From the NCBI GenBank assembly GCA_900544285.1, contig UQUT01000009.1, positions 15,741 through 79,740 of the forward strand: a DNA stretch of 64,000 nucleotides, written 5' to 3'. A model generated the notes under the pieces. That model worked only from the letters and a program-made list of their open reading frames with translations. It was not told the DNA's origin and searched no databases. The stretch comes from an uncultured Eubacterium sp. GTDB taxonomy: Bacteria; Bacillota; Clostridia; Oscillospirales; CAG-272. The translations under genes and the position numbers were made by a program. This document shows, piece after piece, positions 41,152 through 51,183 of the stretch (the first letter of the stretch is position 1; each line of letters begins with the position of its first letter).

Positions 41152-42165
41152 ATGAAAATAATACTTGACGTTATGGGCGGGGACAATCCGCCTGCGGAGA
41201 TAATACGCGGGGCTGTAATGGCAAAGAAGGAGCTCGGTGTTGACATAATGCTCGTCGGTGACGGAAGCGTTATACGCGAAGCGCTCTCCGCCGAGGGAAT
41301 GACAGGTGAATTTGAAATAAAAGAGGGCGACAGCGTAATCGGGATGGAAGACAGTCCGATGTGCATTGTCCAGAAAAAGAAGGGCTCGTCGATGGGTGTG
41401 GCTTTGCGGACGCTTGCCTCGGGCGAAGGAGACGCCGTTGTTTCGTGCGGAAATACGGGCGCGCTGTTTACCGGCGCGACGCTCATCGTTCATCGTGTGC
41501 CCGGACTTCGCCGTGCGGCGCTAGGAACGGTTTTGCCATACACAAACAACGTTATGCTTATGGACTGCGGCGCAAACGTAACCGTCACGGCGGAATATCT
41601 TCTGCACTTTGCCCATATGGGATCGATATACATGAAAAAGCTCTACGGAATCGAGCGACCGAGAGTTGCAATAATCAACAACGGCTCAGAGGGACACAAG
41701 GGCACGCCGCTCGTTCTTGAAGCAAAGGCGCTGATGGAAGCGGACGAAAATCTCAATTTCATCGGTAATGTCGAGGGAAAGGAACTTCCCTTTGACGCCT
41801 GCGACGTTGCCGTCTGCGACGGATTTACGGGCAATGTTCTGCTCAAAGCGAGCGAAGGGCTCTGCCGGTTTGTCATGAAGCACGTCATAGACGACGTCAC
41901 CTCCTCCGAGGGAGGAAATGCAGAGGGCGTCCGCTTGGCGCTTCACCGCGAGGACAGATTCTTTGACGTTACGGAATACGGCGGGGCGCCGTTTATCGGA
42001 ATAGCGAAGCCCGTCATCAAGGCGCATGGAAACTCGGAGGCGAACGCTGTAAAAAACGCGATCGTCAGAGCCGTAAACTATGCCCGCGCGGACGTTACCG
42101 GCGAGCTTGAAAGAAGAGCGGAGCTTTTCCGTCCGGTGACTTTGGGAGGAAGCAATGAGAACTAA
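41152..42165 (+). CDS. plsX: Phosphate acyltransferase PlsX
   Basis: PlsX converts acyl-ACP to acyl-phosphate, the acyl donor for PlsY in phospholipid synthesis; it is a peripheral membrane enzyme. The 337 residues start ILDVMGGDNPP and contain MVGDGS-like LVGDGSVIREAL, SCGNTGALFTGA near residue 100, DCGANVTVTAEYLL near 143 and CDGFTGNVLLKASEG near 223. The ATG at 41152 follows GGAGAG. The gene overlaps rnc by 11 bases; acpP, which is often located between the two, is absent. Confidence 0.96.
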   Translation: MKIILDVMGGDNPPAEIIRGAVMAKKELGVDIMLVGDGSVIREALSAEGMTGEFEIKEGDSVIGMEDSPMCIVQKKKGSSMGVALRTLASGEGDAVVSCGNTGALFTGATLIVHRVPGLRRAALGTVLPYTNNVMLMDCGANVTVTAEYLLHFAHMGSIYMKKLYGIERPRVAIINNGSEGHKGTPLVLEAKALMEADENLNFIGNVEGKELPFDACDVAVCDGFTGNVLLKASEGLCRFVMKHVIDDVTSSEGGNAEGVRLALHREDRFFDVTEYGGAPFIGIAKPVIKAHGNSEANAVKNAIVRAVNYARADVTGELERRAELFRPVTLGGSNEN

Positions 42166-42880
42166 AATCAGGGCGCAGGGCGAAATGTCCGAGCTTGAAA
42201 AGAAAATAGGCTATACATTCAGCGACAGAGAGCTCCTGAAGGAAGCTCTTTCGCATACGTCGTTTATAAACGAGGCAAAGGACGGCGGAAAGTCAAACGA
42301 GAGACTTGAATTTCTCGGCGACGCGGTGCTTTCGGCAATCGTCAGCGAATATCTCTTCAAAAGATTTCCCGAAAGCAACGAGGGCGAGCTTTCAAGCATG
42401 AGGAGAACCATCGTCGAAAGGGCGTCGCTTGCGGAATTTTCAAGGGAGATAGACCTCGGCGGCTATCTTTACCTCGGTCACGGCGAAAGCTACAACGGCG
42501 GGCGCGACCTTGATTCAAACCTTGAGGACGCGTTTGAAGCGTTGACGGCTGCCGTTTATCTTGACGGCGGGCGCGGGAGCGCAGAGAATTTCGTCATGCC
42601 TTTTGTGATAAAGGCGGCGGACGGTTTCACTCCGACAAAGACCCTGACGGATCCGAAGTCCCTTTTGCAGGAGATAATTCAGGAGTCGCCCGGCGAGAAA
42701 CTGGAATATACGATAACCGGCGAATCGGGCCCAGATCATGACAAAACATTCTTTTGCGAGGTGAAGGTCAACAGCAATCTCCTCGGAAAAGGGTCGGGCA
42801 AGAGCAAGAAGGAAGCGGAAAAGAGTGCGGCGAGGGAAGCCCTCCGTCTTTTCGGTTATGACGACGGCGAGAAGAAATGA
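42155..42880 (+). CDS. rnc: Ribonuclease III
   Basis: RNase III cuts double-stranded RNA, including rRNA precursors. The 241 residues show the catalytic signature NERLEFLGDAVLSAI near residue 48, ALTAAVYLDGG near 130 with the essential acidic residues around NLEDAFEAL, and the C-terminal dsRNA-binding domain from about 165 (DPKSLLQEIIQES, then GKGSGKSKKEAEKSAA). The first ATG (42155) has GGAGGA 5 bases upstream and is preferred to the ATG ten codons later. Confidence 0.97.
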   Translation: MRTKIRAQGEMSELEKKIGYTFSDRELLKEALSHTSFINEAKDGGKSNERLEFLGDAVLSAIVSEYLFKRFPESNEGELSSMRRTIVERASLAEFSREIDLGGYLYLGHGESYNGGRDLDSNLEDAFEALTAAVYLDGGRGSAENFVMPFVIKAADGFTPTKTLTDPKSLLQEIIQESPGEKLEYTITGESGPDHDKTFFCEVKVNSNLLGKGSGKSKKEAEKSAAREALRLFGYDDGEKK

Positions 42881-43893
42881 AAACACACGCAAACATACCG
42901 ATTTTCGTGCCGCATATGGGCTGTCCGAACGCCTGCGTTTTCTGCAACCAGCGGACAATTTCCGGTCACAACGTTCCGGACTTTACAAAGGTCGGGGACG
43001 AGATTGAAAACGCTCTGTCGACGGTCGATCTGAGCCGCAGAACGGCGCAGATTGCATATTTCGGCGGTAGCTTTACGGCGATTGACAGAAAAGATATGAT
43101 ATATCTGCTCTCCGTTGCGAAAAAGTTTATAGACGACGGCAGAGTTGAGTCGATAAGAATATCAACCCGTCCGGACTGCATAGATGAAGAAATCATAGAG
43201 ATTCTCCGCTCATACGGAGTAAAAAGCGTCGAGCTGGGAATACAGAGCATATCGGAAAAGGTGCTTCTGCTTTCGGGCAGGGGACACGGCGCAGACTGCT
43301 GCAAAAGGGCGGCGGAGCTTATAACCGGAGCGGGAATGGAATTCGTCGGGCAGATGATGACAGGTCTGCCGGGATCGACGAAGGAGGATGAAATCCGCAC
43401 GGCAATCGCTATCGCCGATATGGGTGCGGTTGCCGCAAGAATATATCCGACAGTCGTTTTCAAAGGCACAAGGCTTGCCGAAATGGCTGAAAAGGGAGAA
43501 TACATCCCGATGAGCCGCGAGGAAGCCGTCGACAGAACGGAGGCGGCGTTTGAAGTCTTTGCCGAGAGGGGAATAAAGGTCATAAGAATAGGTCTGCAAT
43601 CCGGCGAGGCGCTCGTTTCGGGCGAGGAAATCGCCTGCGGGGATTATTCGGAGACCATCGGCGAGATGTGTATAAGCAGATATTTTGAAAAGAAAATATC
43701 AGCCCTTTGCGAGGGATTTTCCGGCGGAGACGTTACGGTATACTGTAATCCGAGAAGGATATCGTGCGCCGTCGGCTATAAGGGCGAAAACAGAGAGAAA
43801 ATAAAGGAAAAATTCGGGCTCTGGAGCATTAAAATCTCCCCTTGCGAGGAGCTTTCCGAATTTGAGATAAGGATAAAAAATCAAAGGAGCTAA
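42877..43893 (+). CDS. Elp3-like radical SAM protein
   Basis: The 338-residue protein has the radical SAM cluster motif in MGCPNACVFCNQ near residue 13, FGGSFTAI near 62, ISTRPDCIDEEI near 95 and VELGIQSIS near 120. These are features of the Elp3/HemN-like group found next to rnc and smc in many Clostridia. No acetyltransferase domain is present, so it is not a full Elp3; a tRNA- or protein-modifying role is possible but unproven. It overlaps rnc by 4 bases and is followed by smc. Confidence 0.88.
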   Translation: MKTHANIPIFVPHMGCPNACVFCNQRTISGHNVPDFTKVGDEIENALSTVDLSRRTAQIAYFGGSFTAIDRKDMIYLLSVAKKFIDDGRVESIRISTRPDCIDEEIIEILRSYGVKSVELGIQSISEKVLLLSGRGHGADCCKRAAELITGAGMEFVGQMMTGLPGSTKEDEIRTAIAIADMGAVAARIYPTVVFKGTRLAEMAEKGEYIPMSREEAVDRTEAAFEVFAERGIKVIRIGLQSGEALVSGEEIACGDYSETIGEMCISRYFEKKISALCEGFSGGDVTVYCNPRRISCAVGYKGENREKIKEKFGLWSIKISPCEELSEFEIRIKNQRS

Positions 43894-43899
43894 AAAAGG

Positions 43900-46800
43900 G
43901 TGCGTCTTAAAACACTTGAAATGCAGGGCTTTAAGTCCTTCCCCGATAAGACCGTCATCAGCTTCGACCGCGGAATTACCGTCGTCGTCGGACCGAACGG
44001 ATCGGGAAAATCGAATATATCCGACGCAATGCGCTGGGTTCTGGGCGAGATATCGTCAAAGAACATCCGCGGCTCGAAAATGGAGGACGTTATCTTTGCG
44101 GGCTCGCAGAAGAGAAGCCCGATGGGCTATGCGGAGGTTTCCGTCACCTTTGACAATACCGAGGAGGACGGAAAAATCGCTTCGATGAGCGATTATGACG
44201 AGATAACCGTCACAAGACGGTATTACAGGGTCGGCGAGAGCGAATATTTCATCAATCGCAAGCCCGTAAGACTTAAAGACATTCACGAGCTGTTTATGAA
44301 TACGGGTCTCGGCAAGGGCGGCTATTCGATAATCGGTCAGGGCAAGATTTCGGAAATAATATCATCAAAAAGCGAGGACAGACGGACGATTTTCGAGGAA
44401 GCGGCGGGCATTGCAAAATACCGCTATCAGAAGCAGGAGGCGGAGAAAAAGCTCAGCGCAACTCTTGACAACCTCGTCCGTCTGGAGGACATAGAAAGCG
44501 AACTTGAAAGCCGTATCGGTCCGCTTGAAAAGGAGTCGGAGAAGGCAAAGAAATATCTTGCCCTCCGCGACGAAAAGAAAGCGCTCGACCTTGCGCTTTC
44601 CGTCTTTGACATAGATACTGCGAAGGCGGAGAGCGGCGAGCTTGAAAAGAGCCTTGCGGCGTCCAAAAATTCGCTTGACCGCTCGGACGAGACGCTTGCC
44701 GAACTTGAAAAGCGTGACGAGGAGCTTTTCTCGTCACTTCAGAGTGAGAAAGCGGAAAGCGAAAGAGCGGGAGAGGACATCTCCGCTCTTACGGAAAAAA
44801 TATTTGCGGGCGAAAGCGAGATAAAGCTCGCGGAAAACGACAGCGCCCACCTCTCCGAAACCGCAACTGCGGCAAAGGCGAAGATAGCCGAAAAAAAGGC
44901 TGCGCTTGAGCTGGCGGAGGAGGAAAAGGCACGTCACGAAAAGGCGGCGGCAGAGTCCGCAAAGAGGGCGGAGCTACTTTCGGAGCGCCACGAAAAGGCG
45001 GCGGCGGAGCTGAAAGATTGCGAGGACATGATATCCGGTTGCTCGGAGAAAATCTCCGCTCTGACGAATGCCTGTGAGCGCGCACAGAAAGAGGATGTTG
45101 AAGCGAAGATCGCCGCAAGCGTTGCGGAGTCGCAGAGGGAGGCAAACCTCAAAAAATGCGACGGCGTTATGCTTGACATAGCAAAGCACGACGACGATAT
45201 CTCCATGCTTGAAAAGCGCATTGACCGCGCAAAGGAAAAGATTGCGGGCTATGACAAAAAGCTCGGTGACGCGGCGGCTGCGGCAAAGGAAATATCTGAT
45301 AAGAAAGAGGAGCTTATAGTCCTTTCCAGAAAGCTGGCGGGACAGAAAAACGATATTTTCCTCGAAATATCGCAGAGAAAGCACAGAATTTCAAACCTTC
45401 TCCGTATGGAGGAGCTGCTTGAAGGCTATTCGAGAGCCGTGCGCTTCCTTATGACGGAATACCGCAACGGCACGGTTACCGATAAAAACGGCGGCGTTCC
45501 GAAGATATACGGTCCCGTTTCGCAGTTCGTCTCCGTTGACGAAAAATATTCGGCGGCGCTTGAAGTTGCGTTCGGGCAGTCACTGCAGAACATAATCGTC
45601 GAGGATGAGGACTGCGCAAAGGCGGCGATTGCGTTTCTCAAAAAGAGAAATGCGGGCAGAGCAACCTTTTACCCGATAACGACTATGAGCGGCACGCCGG
45701 TTTCCGGAAAGACGCTCGGAATTGAAAATATTGAGGGCTACATAGCGATAGCGTCGGAGCTTGTCTCCTGCGAGGAGAAGTTCAGAGGCATAGCGGATTA
45801 TCTGACAGGCAGAATTATTGTTGCAAAGGATATGGACAGCGCATCCGTAATCGCAAGAAAGCTGGGCTTCAGGTACAAGACCGTCACCCTTGACGGGCAG
45901 GTGATAAACGCCGGCGGCAGCTATACGGGCGGCTCGGTATCGACAGACTCCGGAATGCTCTCCCGCCGCGCGCAGATAGACAGGCTTGGCGCAGAGGTAA
46001 AGTCGCTTGAAAAGGACAGCGCAGAGACGGAAACACAGATTGCGGAAAACGAAAAGGCGATAAAAGACGTAACGGAAAAGGAACGCGCGGCGCTCGGCGA
46101 GAGTTCTATGATAAAGACCCTGCGCGACGCCGAATCGACCCAGATGCAGGTGCTCTCGTCCCAGTGCGACGTGCTGAAGGAAGCGAGAGAACAGCTCCGC
46201 GGCGAGCTTTCAGAGCTTATGTCCCTTGCAAAGCAGGAGGGAAAAAACGCCGAGGATTATATCGAAAAGCGCAGAAGGCTTTCCGAGGAGATTGCGTCGG
46301 CCGAAAAACAGCTCTGCGACGTAAACCGCGAAAAATCCGAGGCGGAAAAGGCGGCGGAGGTAAAGAAAACCGAGCTTTCGGACTGCCTTATCGACATCGC
46401 CCGCGAGGAGAAAACGTTCGAGATGGCACAGAACTCTCTTGCGGCAGCAAACGAAAAATGCGAAAGCCTTGAAAGCGAGATAGTCGAGCTTTCCAGCTCA
46501 ACTTCGGACGCCGAAAGAAAAATAGCGGAAAACACGGCGAAGATAAAGGATGTTTCCACTCGGACCGAGGCTTTGAAAAAGCAGGTCGGGGAGATAAATT
46601 CCGCAAAGGCGGACATTTCAAAGCGTACTCTTGAAACGGAGAGAAAGCTGACGGAGGTCCGTGCAAAGCAGAAGGAACTGACGCACACAAGGGAGCTTCT
46701 TTTCAGAGAATTTACGAACATCGAGTCGGCTTATAAGCGAGCCGTCGAAAAGAGCGATAAGCTCATCTCGTTCCTCTGGGAGGAATATGAAACAACATAT

Positions 46801-47523
46801 ACGCAGGCTTGCGAGCTCTGCGGCGAACGCATAACGGAAAAGACCCGCAGGGAAGCGGCGTCAAAGCAGGGCAAGCTGAAATCGGAGATAAAAGCCCTCG
46901 GCGATGTTCACGTCGGAGCGATTGAGGAATATAAAGAGGTCAAAACCCGCTATGACGAGCTTTCGACCCAGACAAAGGATCTCCGCAAGTCAAAAGAAGA
47001 GCTGATGACGATTGTCGTTTCCCTTGAGGAACGCATGAGAGAGGACTTCTCGGCGACCTTTGAGGAAATCAATACAAACTTCGGGCAAGTGTTCCGCACG
47101 TTGTTCGGCGGAGGTACGGCGGAGCTGAAACTGACGGACAAGATAGACGTTCTCAATTCCGGCATAGATATAAACGTTGCACCTCCCGGAAAGGTCATAA
47201 AAAATATGTCGCTGCTTTCGGGCGGCGAGCAGGCGTTTGTTGCGATTGCGCTCTATTTTGCGATACTGAAAGTAACGCCGTCACCGTTCTGCATACTGGA
47301 CGAAATCGAGGCGGCACTGGACGAGGTCAACGTGGACAAGCTGGCAGACTACCTGAAAAACTATTCGGAGAGGACGCAGTTTGTCGTCATCACGCACCGC
47401 AGGGGCACGATGGAGGCGGCGGACAGAATATACGGCGTTACAATGCACGAGAAAGGCATATCTGACGTACTTTCGATAGACGTTTCCGAAATCGAAGCAA
47501 AAACAGGGCAAAAGCCTGTTTAA
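43900..47523 (+). CDS. smc: Chromosome segregation ATPase SMC
   Basis: SMC dimers with ScpA and ScpB compact and separate the chromosome. The 1207 residues have the N-terminal Walker A GPNGSGKSNISDAMRW near residue 32, a coiled coil at about 165-500, a hinge at about 515-680 (GPVSQFVSVDEKYSAALE and VINAGGSYTGGS), a second coiled coil to about 1030, the signature LLSGGEQAFVAIAL near 1106 and Walker B FCILDEIEAALDE near 1127. The start codon is GTG with AAAGGAG about 10 bases upstream. Confidence 0.97.
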   Translation: MRLKTLEMQGFKSFPDKTVISFDRGITVVVGPNGSGKSNISDAMRWVLGEISSKNIRGSKMEDVIFAGSQKRSPMGYAEVSVTFDNTEEDGKIASMSDYDEITVTRRYYRVGESEYFINRKPVRLKDIHELFMNTGLGKGGYSIIGQGKISEIISSKSEDRRTIFEEAAGIAKYRYQKQEAEKKLSATLDNLVRLEDIESELESRIGPLEKESEKAKKYLALRDEKKALDLALSVFDIDTAKAESGELEKSLAASKNSLDRSDETLAELEKRDEELFSSLQSEKAESERAGEDISALTEKIFAGESEIKLAENDSAHLSETATAAKAKIAEKKAALELAEEEKARHEKAAAESAKRAELLSERHEKAAAELKDCEDMISGCSEKISALTNACERAQKEDVEAKIAASVAESQREANLKKCDGVMLDIAKHDDDISMLEKRIDRAKEKIAGYDKKLGDAAAAAKEISDKKEELIVLSRKLAGQKNDIFLEISQRKHRISNLLRMEELLEGYSRAVRFLMTEYRNGTVTDKNGGVPKIYGPVSQFVSVDEKYSAALEVAFGQSLQNIIVEDEDCAKAAIAFLKKRNAGRATFYPITTMSGTPVSGKTLGIENIEGYIAIASELVSCEEKFRGIADYLTGRIIVAKDMDSASVIARKLGFRYKTVTLDGQVINAGGSYTGGSVSTDSGMLSRRAQIDRLGAEVKSLEKDSAETETQIAENEKAIKDVTEKERAALGESSMIKTLRDAESTQMQVLSSQCDVLKEAREQLRGELSELMSLAKQEGKNAEDYIEKRRRLSEEIASAEKQLCDVNREKSEAEKAAEVKKTELSDCLIDIAREEKTFEMAQNSLAAANEKCESLESEIVELSSSTSDAERKIAENTAKIKDVSTRTEALKKQVGEINSAKADISKRTLETERKLTEVRAKQKELTHTRELLFREFTNIESAYKRAVEKSDKLISFLWEEYETTYTQACELCGERITEKTRREAASKQGKLKSEIKALGDVHVGAIEEYKEVKTRYDELSTQTKDLRKSKEELMTIVVSLEERMREDFSATFEEINTNFGQVFRTLFGGGTAELKLTDKIDVLNSGIDINVAPPGKVIKNMSLLSGGEQAFVAIALYFAILKVTPSPFCILDEIEAALDEVNVDKLADYLKNYSERTQFVVITHRRGTMEAADRIYGVTMHEKGISDVLSIDVSEIEAKTGQKPV

Positions 47524-47535
47524 GGAGAAATAATT

Positions 47536-48447
47536 ATGGGATTTTTTGAAAAACTGAAACAGGGTCTCGCAAAGACAAAGAAAGCCCTTTCGGACGGGAT
47601 TGAAAAGATCTTCCGTAGCTTTGTGAGAATAGACGAGGACCTTTTTGACGAACTCGAAGAGCTTCTCATAAGCTCCGACGTGGGCGTTGAGACGACGGAG
47701 GCCGTGCTTGACACGCTCCGCGACAGACTCAAAGAAAAGAGAATAACGGATCCGGAACAGGCAAAGGAAGAGCTTATCGAGATTCTTGCCGAAATGACGG
47801 GCGAGGGCGGCGATATTCCGTTTGAGGACGGGAAGATGACAGTCATCCTCGTTATCGGAGTGAACGGCGTCGGCAAGACGACGTCGATTGCAAAGATTGC
47901 AAATCTGCTGAAAAACGACGGCAAAAAGGTCGTGCTTGCGGCGGCGGACACGTTCCGCGCGGCTGCTGCCGATCAGCTTTCCGTCTGGGCGGAGAGAGTC
48001 GGGGTGGACGTTATCCGTCAGAGCGAGGGCTCGGACCCCGCGGCTGTCGTTTTCGACGCGATAGCGGCGGCGAAAAAACGCAAGGCGGACGCGCTGATAA
48101 TCGATACGGCGGGCAGACTTCACAATAAGAAAAACCTTATGGCGGAGCTTGAAAAAATCAATCGCATAATCGATCGCGAGCTGCCCGATTGCATAAGGGA
48201 AACTCTCCTCGTGCTCGACTCAACGACGGGTCAGAACGCCGTCATTCAGGCGCAGGAATTCGGCAATGCCGCCGCGCTGACGGGGATAGTGCTGACAAAG
48301 CTGGACGGCACGGCAAAGGGCGGTATCATCATTTCCATCCGCCGCACGCTCGGAATTCCCGTGAAATTCGTAGGCGTCGGGGAAAAGGTTGACGACCTTC
48401 AGAAATTCGAGCCGCAGGAATTTGTCCGCGCGCTGTTCGGTGAATGA
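47536..48447 (+). CDS. ftsY: Signal recognition particle receptor FtsY
   Basis: FtsY docks SRP-ribosome complexes at the membrane. The 303 residues lack the long acidic A domain and start with the N domain; the GTPase domain has GVNGVGKTTSIAKIAN near residue 112, ADTFRAAAADQL near 140, DTAGRLHNKKNL near 193 and TKLDGTAKGGIIIS near 250. It follows smc by 12 bases, a common clostridial order. Confidence 0.97.
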   Translation: MGFFEKLKQGLAKTKKALSDGIEKIFRSFVRIDEDLFDELEELLISSDVGVETTEAVLDTLRDRLKEKRITDPEQAKEELIEILAEMTGEGGDIPFEDGKMTVILVIGVNGVGKTTSIAKIANLLKNDGKKVVLAAADTFRAAAADQLSVWAERVGVDVIRQSEGSDPAAVVFDAIAAAKKRKADALIIDTAGRLHNKKNLMAELEKINRIIDRELPDCIRETLLVLDSTTGQNAVIQAQEFGNAAALTGIVLTKLDGTAKGGIIISIRRTLGIPVKFVGVGEKVDDLQKFEPQEFVRALFGE

Positions 48448-48448
48448 T

Positions 48449-49042
48449 ATGACGAAGATACTTCTTGCAACGGGAAACGCCCACAAGGCAAAGGAACTTG
48501 CCGCGCTTTTCGCCGGGCACGACATTGAAGTCCTCACGCTCCGCGACGTCGGCTTTACGGGAGAAATCATCGAGGACGGAAAAACGTTTGAAGAAAACGC
48601 CGAGATAAAGGCGAGAGCCGCGGCGGAGCTGGGATATATAGGCGTCGGGGACGACTCCGGACTCTGCGTCGACTTTCTTTCCGGTGCGCCGGGAATATAT
48701 TCCGCGAGATATGCGGGAGAATCCTGCGACTATGCAAAAAACAACGAAAAGCTGCTCTCCGAAATGGCGGGAGTGCCGGAGGAAAAGCGGACGGCGAAGT
48801 TCGTCTGCGTGATATGTTGCGTATTTCCGGACGGGAGAAAGATTGTTTCGCGCGGAGAGTGCTTCGGAAGAATACTTTCCTCATATGCGGGGGACGGCGG
48901 TTTCGGATACGACCCGCTGTTCTATTGCACGGAAAAGGGCAAAAGCTACGCCGAAATGACGGAGGACGAAAAGAATTCCGTAAGTCACAGGGCAAAGGCA
49001 ATGGCAGGATTTTTGGATAAATTTCTTGCGGAAATCAAATAA
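48449..49042 (+). CDS. rdgB: XTP/dITP diphosphatase (RdgB/HAM1)
   Basis: The enzyme removes non-canonical purine nucleoside triphosphates. The 197 residues start KILLATGNAHKAKELAALF, then GKTFEENAEIKARAAAE near residue 46, GDDSGLCVDFLSGAPGIYSA near 67, GGFGYDPLFYC near 150 and SHRAKAM near 180. The ATG at 48449 lies one base behind the ftsY stop; longer readings within ftsY are rejected. Confidence 0.96.
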   Translation: MTKILLATGNAHKAKELAALFAGHDIEVLTLRDVGFTGEIIEDGKTFEENAEIKARAAAELGYIGVGDDSGLCVDFLSGAPGIYSARYAGESCDYAKNNEKLLSEMAGVPEEKRTAKFVCVICCVFPDGRKIVSRGECFGRILSSYAGDGGFGYDPLFYCTEKGKSYAEMTEDEKNSVSHRAKAMAGFLDKFLAEIK

Positions 49043-49057
49043 TAACGGAGATAAGAA

Positions 49058-49360
49058 ATGCTGACAAGTAAACAGAGAGCATACCTGCGCGGAAAAGCGT
49101 CGGTTATGGATACGATTTTTCAGATAGGCAAGGGCGGAATAAACGATAACATGATAAAACAGCTCTATGACGCGCTTGAAGCGAGGGAGCTTATAAAAAT
49201 CAGAACGCTTGACAACAGCGACGTTTCCCCCAGAGAAGCGGCGGACAAAATATCCGAGATTCTCGGAGCGGAGGTCGCGGGCGTTATCGGAAGCAAAATT
49301 ATTCTTTACAGAGAGTCGAGAAAGCACAAGAAGATCAGTCTTGAAATAAAGGCGCTGTAA
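49058..49360 (+). CDS. yhbY: YhbY/CRS1 RNA-binding protein
   Basis: The 100-residue KH-like protein binds pre-ribosomal RNA. LTSKQRAYLRGKA at the start, IFQIGKGGINDNMI near residue 25, LIKIRTLDNS near 48 and the GSKIILYRESRKHKKI ending are standard. GGAGA lies ahead of the ATG. In many Firmicutes nadD follows; here yqeK follows directly. Confidence 0.94.
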   Translation: MLTSKQRAYLRGKASVMDTIFQIGKGGINDNMIKQLYDALEARELIKIRTLDNSDVSPREAADKISEILGAEVAGVIGSKIILYRESRKHKKISLEIKAL

Positions 49361-49390
49361 AGAGACTTCTTTGAAAAGGTTTATGGTTTT

Positions 49391-50020
49391 ATGAAAAACA
49401 ACGTCGAAATTACGGAAATGCTGAAGAGCGAGGTCAAAAAATATCAATGCGAGCAGAGATACCTGCATACACTCAGCGTTTACGGCGAATGTAAAAAGCT
49501 CGCCGATATTTTCTCGCTTTCCGAGGAGGAAAAGGAAAAGCTCCTCCGCGCGGCATTGCTTCATGATATAACAAAGGATATGGACGGCAAAACTCAGATT
49601 GAGCTTTGCAATAAATACGGGATTGAACCGCCGAAAAGTGAAAAAGACCCCATGCCGACCGTCCATCAGGACACGGGCGCGTTCTTCGCGAGAGAAAAAT
49701 TCGGGGAGGAAATCGTCGACGATACTGTTTTTTATGCCATAGCGTCGCACACGACGGGCAGAGAAGGGATGAACAATATCGATAAAATGCTCTTCCTTGC
49801 CGATTATATCGAACCGCGAAGAAAATACAGATCCTGTATCGAAACGAGGGAATATTTATATTCCGAATGTGCAAAAATAAACAAAAACGATAAAGCGGCT
49901 CTTTTCAGACTTCTCACGAAAACGGTGACAAACGTCATCGCGTCGACTGTGGAATACCTCATAAGCAAAAGACGGATGATAGACCACAGAATGATAATAG
50001 TGTGGAACAGCCTGATATAG
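49391..50020 (+). CDS. yqeK: HD-domain hydrolase YqeK (Ap4A phosphatase)
   Basis: YqeK enzymes split diadenosine tetraphosphate symmetrically into ADP. The 209 residues show YLHTLSVYGECKKLA near residue 24, the HD motif AALLHDITKDMD near 55, VHQDTGAFFA near 90 and SHTTGREGMNNIDKMLFLAD near 118, ending with IEPRRKY. The protein is somewhat longer than Bacillus YqeK. Context: yhbY upstream, LCP and rsfS downstream; the usual nadD gene is missing from this position. Confidence 0.92.
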   Translation: MKNNVEITEMLKSEVKKYQCEQRYLHTLSVYGECKKLADIFSLSEEEKEKLLRAALLHDITKDMDGKTQIELCNKYGIEPPKSEKDPMPTVHQDTGAFFAREKFGEEIVDDTVFYAIASHTTGREGMNNIDKMLFLADYIEPRRKYRSCIETREYLYSECAKINKNDKAALFRLLTKTVTNVIASTVEYLISKRRMIDHRMIIVWNSLI

Positions 50021-50039
50021 TCGCAAAGGCAGGTAAAAA

Positions 50040-51173
50040 TTGAACGGTAAAAATTCCGGCGGCGGACAGAGACAGCTTTCGGGCAAATTCGTAACGATAG
50101 TAACTCTCACGGTTCTTGCCGCGCTTATAGTCGCAGTGGCGCTTTTCATGTCACTGTATAAACCGGGCGTTGAGGAAAGACCTCATTTCCCGACAGGCAC
50201 AACGACGGAGACCCCGCCCGATATTACAACGGCGGACGACAAGCAGACCTCTGTCGACCCTTATAAACGCAAAAAAGGCTATTATACGTTCCTGATTGCG
50301 GGGACGGATGTCATCTCAAACAATACGGACGTGCTCATGCTCGCCTCCATTGATACGGAAAAGGGCGAGATAAACATCATCCAGATACCGCGCGATACGT
50401 TTGTAAATAAGAAAGTCGGCGGTTATCAGACGGTGACAAGAGTCAACTCCGTTTACGCCGCGGCATACAACAGGAGCACAAAGGCGGGAACAAGAGGCGA
50501 GAGCGCGCGTCATATCGCAATGAAGGAGCTCAAAGCCCGTCTGGAAGAGAGCCTTTGCGTCAATATTGATTATTACGCGCTTGTAAACACATCGTCGTTC
50601 CGCAGAATAGTGGACGCTGTCGGCGGAGTATGGTTTGACGTTCCGAAGGACATGGATTACGATGACCCCGAGCAGGGACTTTCAATCCATCTCAAAGAGG
50701 GCTATCAGCTTCTTGACGGCAAGGCGGCGGAGGGACTGATACGCTTCCGGAGCGGGTATGCTCAGGGAGATCTCGGAAGGGTCTCCGTCCGCGCGGACTT
50801 CATTTCGGCGATGGTGAAGCAGGTGAAAGAAAATATGACTGCGGACGCGCTTGTGGCGATTGTCGGCGAGCTTCTGACATCTGTCGATACCTCAGTACCG
50901 CTCACGGACGCCGTGTATTTTGCAAGACAGCTCTATTCGGTTCCTTCCGACAGGCTGACGGTCAGAACGATTTCCGGCTCGCCCGTTATGAATCCGGACA
51001 CGGGCGTATGGAGTTATTACGTCATAAACAAGAGCAAGGCGCTTGATGATATAAATAAATATATGAACGTCTTTTCGGGAGACGTTTCGGCTGAACTGTT
51101 TGACGCCAAAGGCTTCTTTACGGACTCCGAAAACGAATCCCATGCATATATAAACAATTATTATATTTCATAG
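50040..51173 (+). CDS. LytR-CpsA-Psr (LCP) family cell-wall polymer transferase
   Basis: LCP proteins attach wall teichoic acid or other phosphorylated polymers to peptidoglycan. The 377-residue protein has one N-terminal membrane segment (VTLTVLAALIVAVALFMSLY, about 20-40), a Thr/Pro-rich linker, and an extracytoplasmic LCP domain: NTDVLMLASID near residue 95, INIIQIPRDTFVN near 110, TRVNSVYAAAY near 130 and RFRSGYAQGDLGRVSVRADF near 235. The start codon is TTG with a GGCAGGT site. The position between yqeK and rsfS is usual. Confidence 0.93.
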   Translation: MNGKNSGGGQRQLSGKFVTIVTLTVLAALIVAVALFMSLYKPGVEERPHFPTGTTTETPPDITTADDKQTSVDPYKRKKGYYTFLIAGTDVISNNTDVLMLASIDTEKGEINIIQIPRDTFVNKKVGGYQTVTRVNSVYAAAYNRSTKAGTRGESARHIAMKELKARLEESLCVNIDYYALVNTSSFRRIVDAVGGVWFDVPKDMDYDDPEQGLSIHLKEGYQLLDGKAAEGLIRFRSGYAQGDLGRVSVRADFISAMVKQVKENMTADALVAIVGELLTSVDTSVPLTDAVYFARQLYSVPSDRLTVRTISGSPVMNPDTGVWSYYVINKSKALDDINKYMNVFSGDVSAELFDAKGFFTDSENESHAYINNYYIS

Positions 51174-51183
51174 GAGAAAAACA

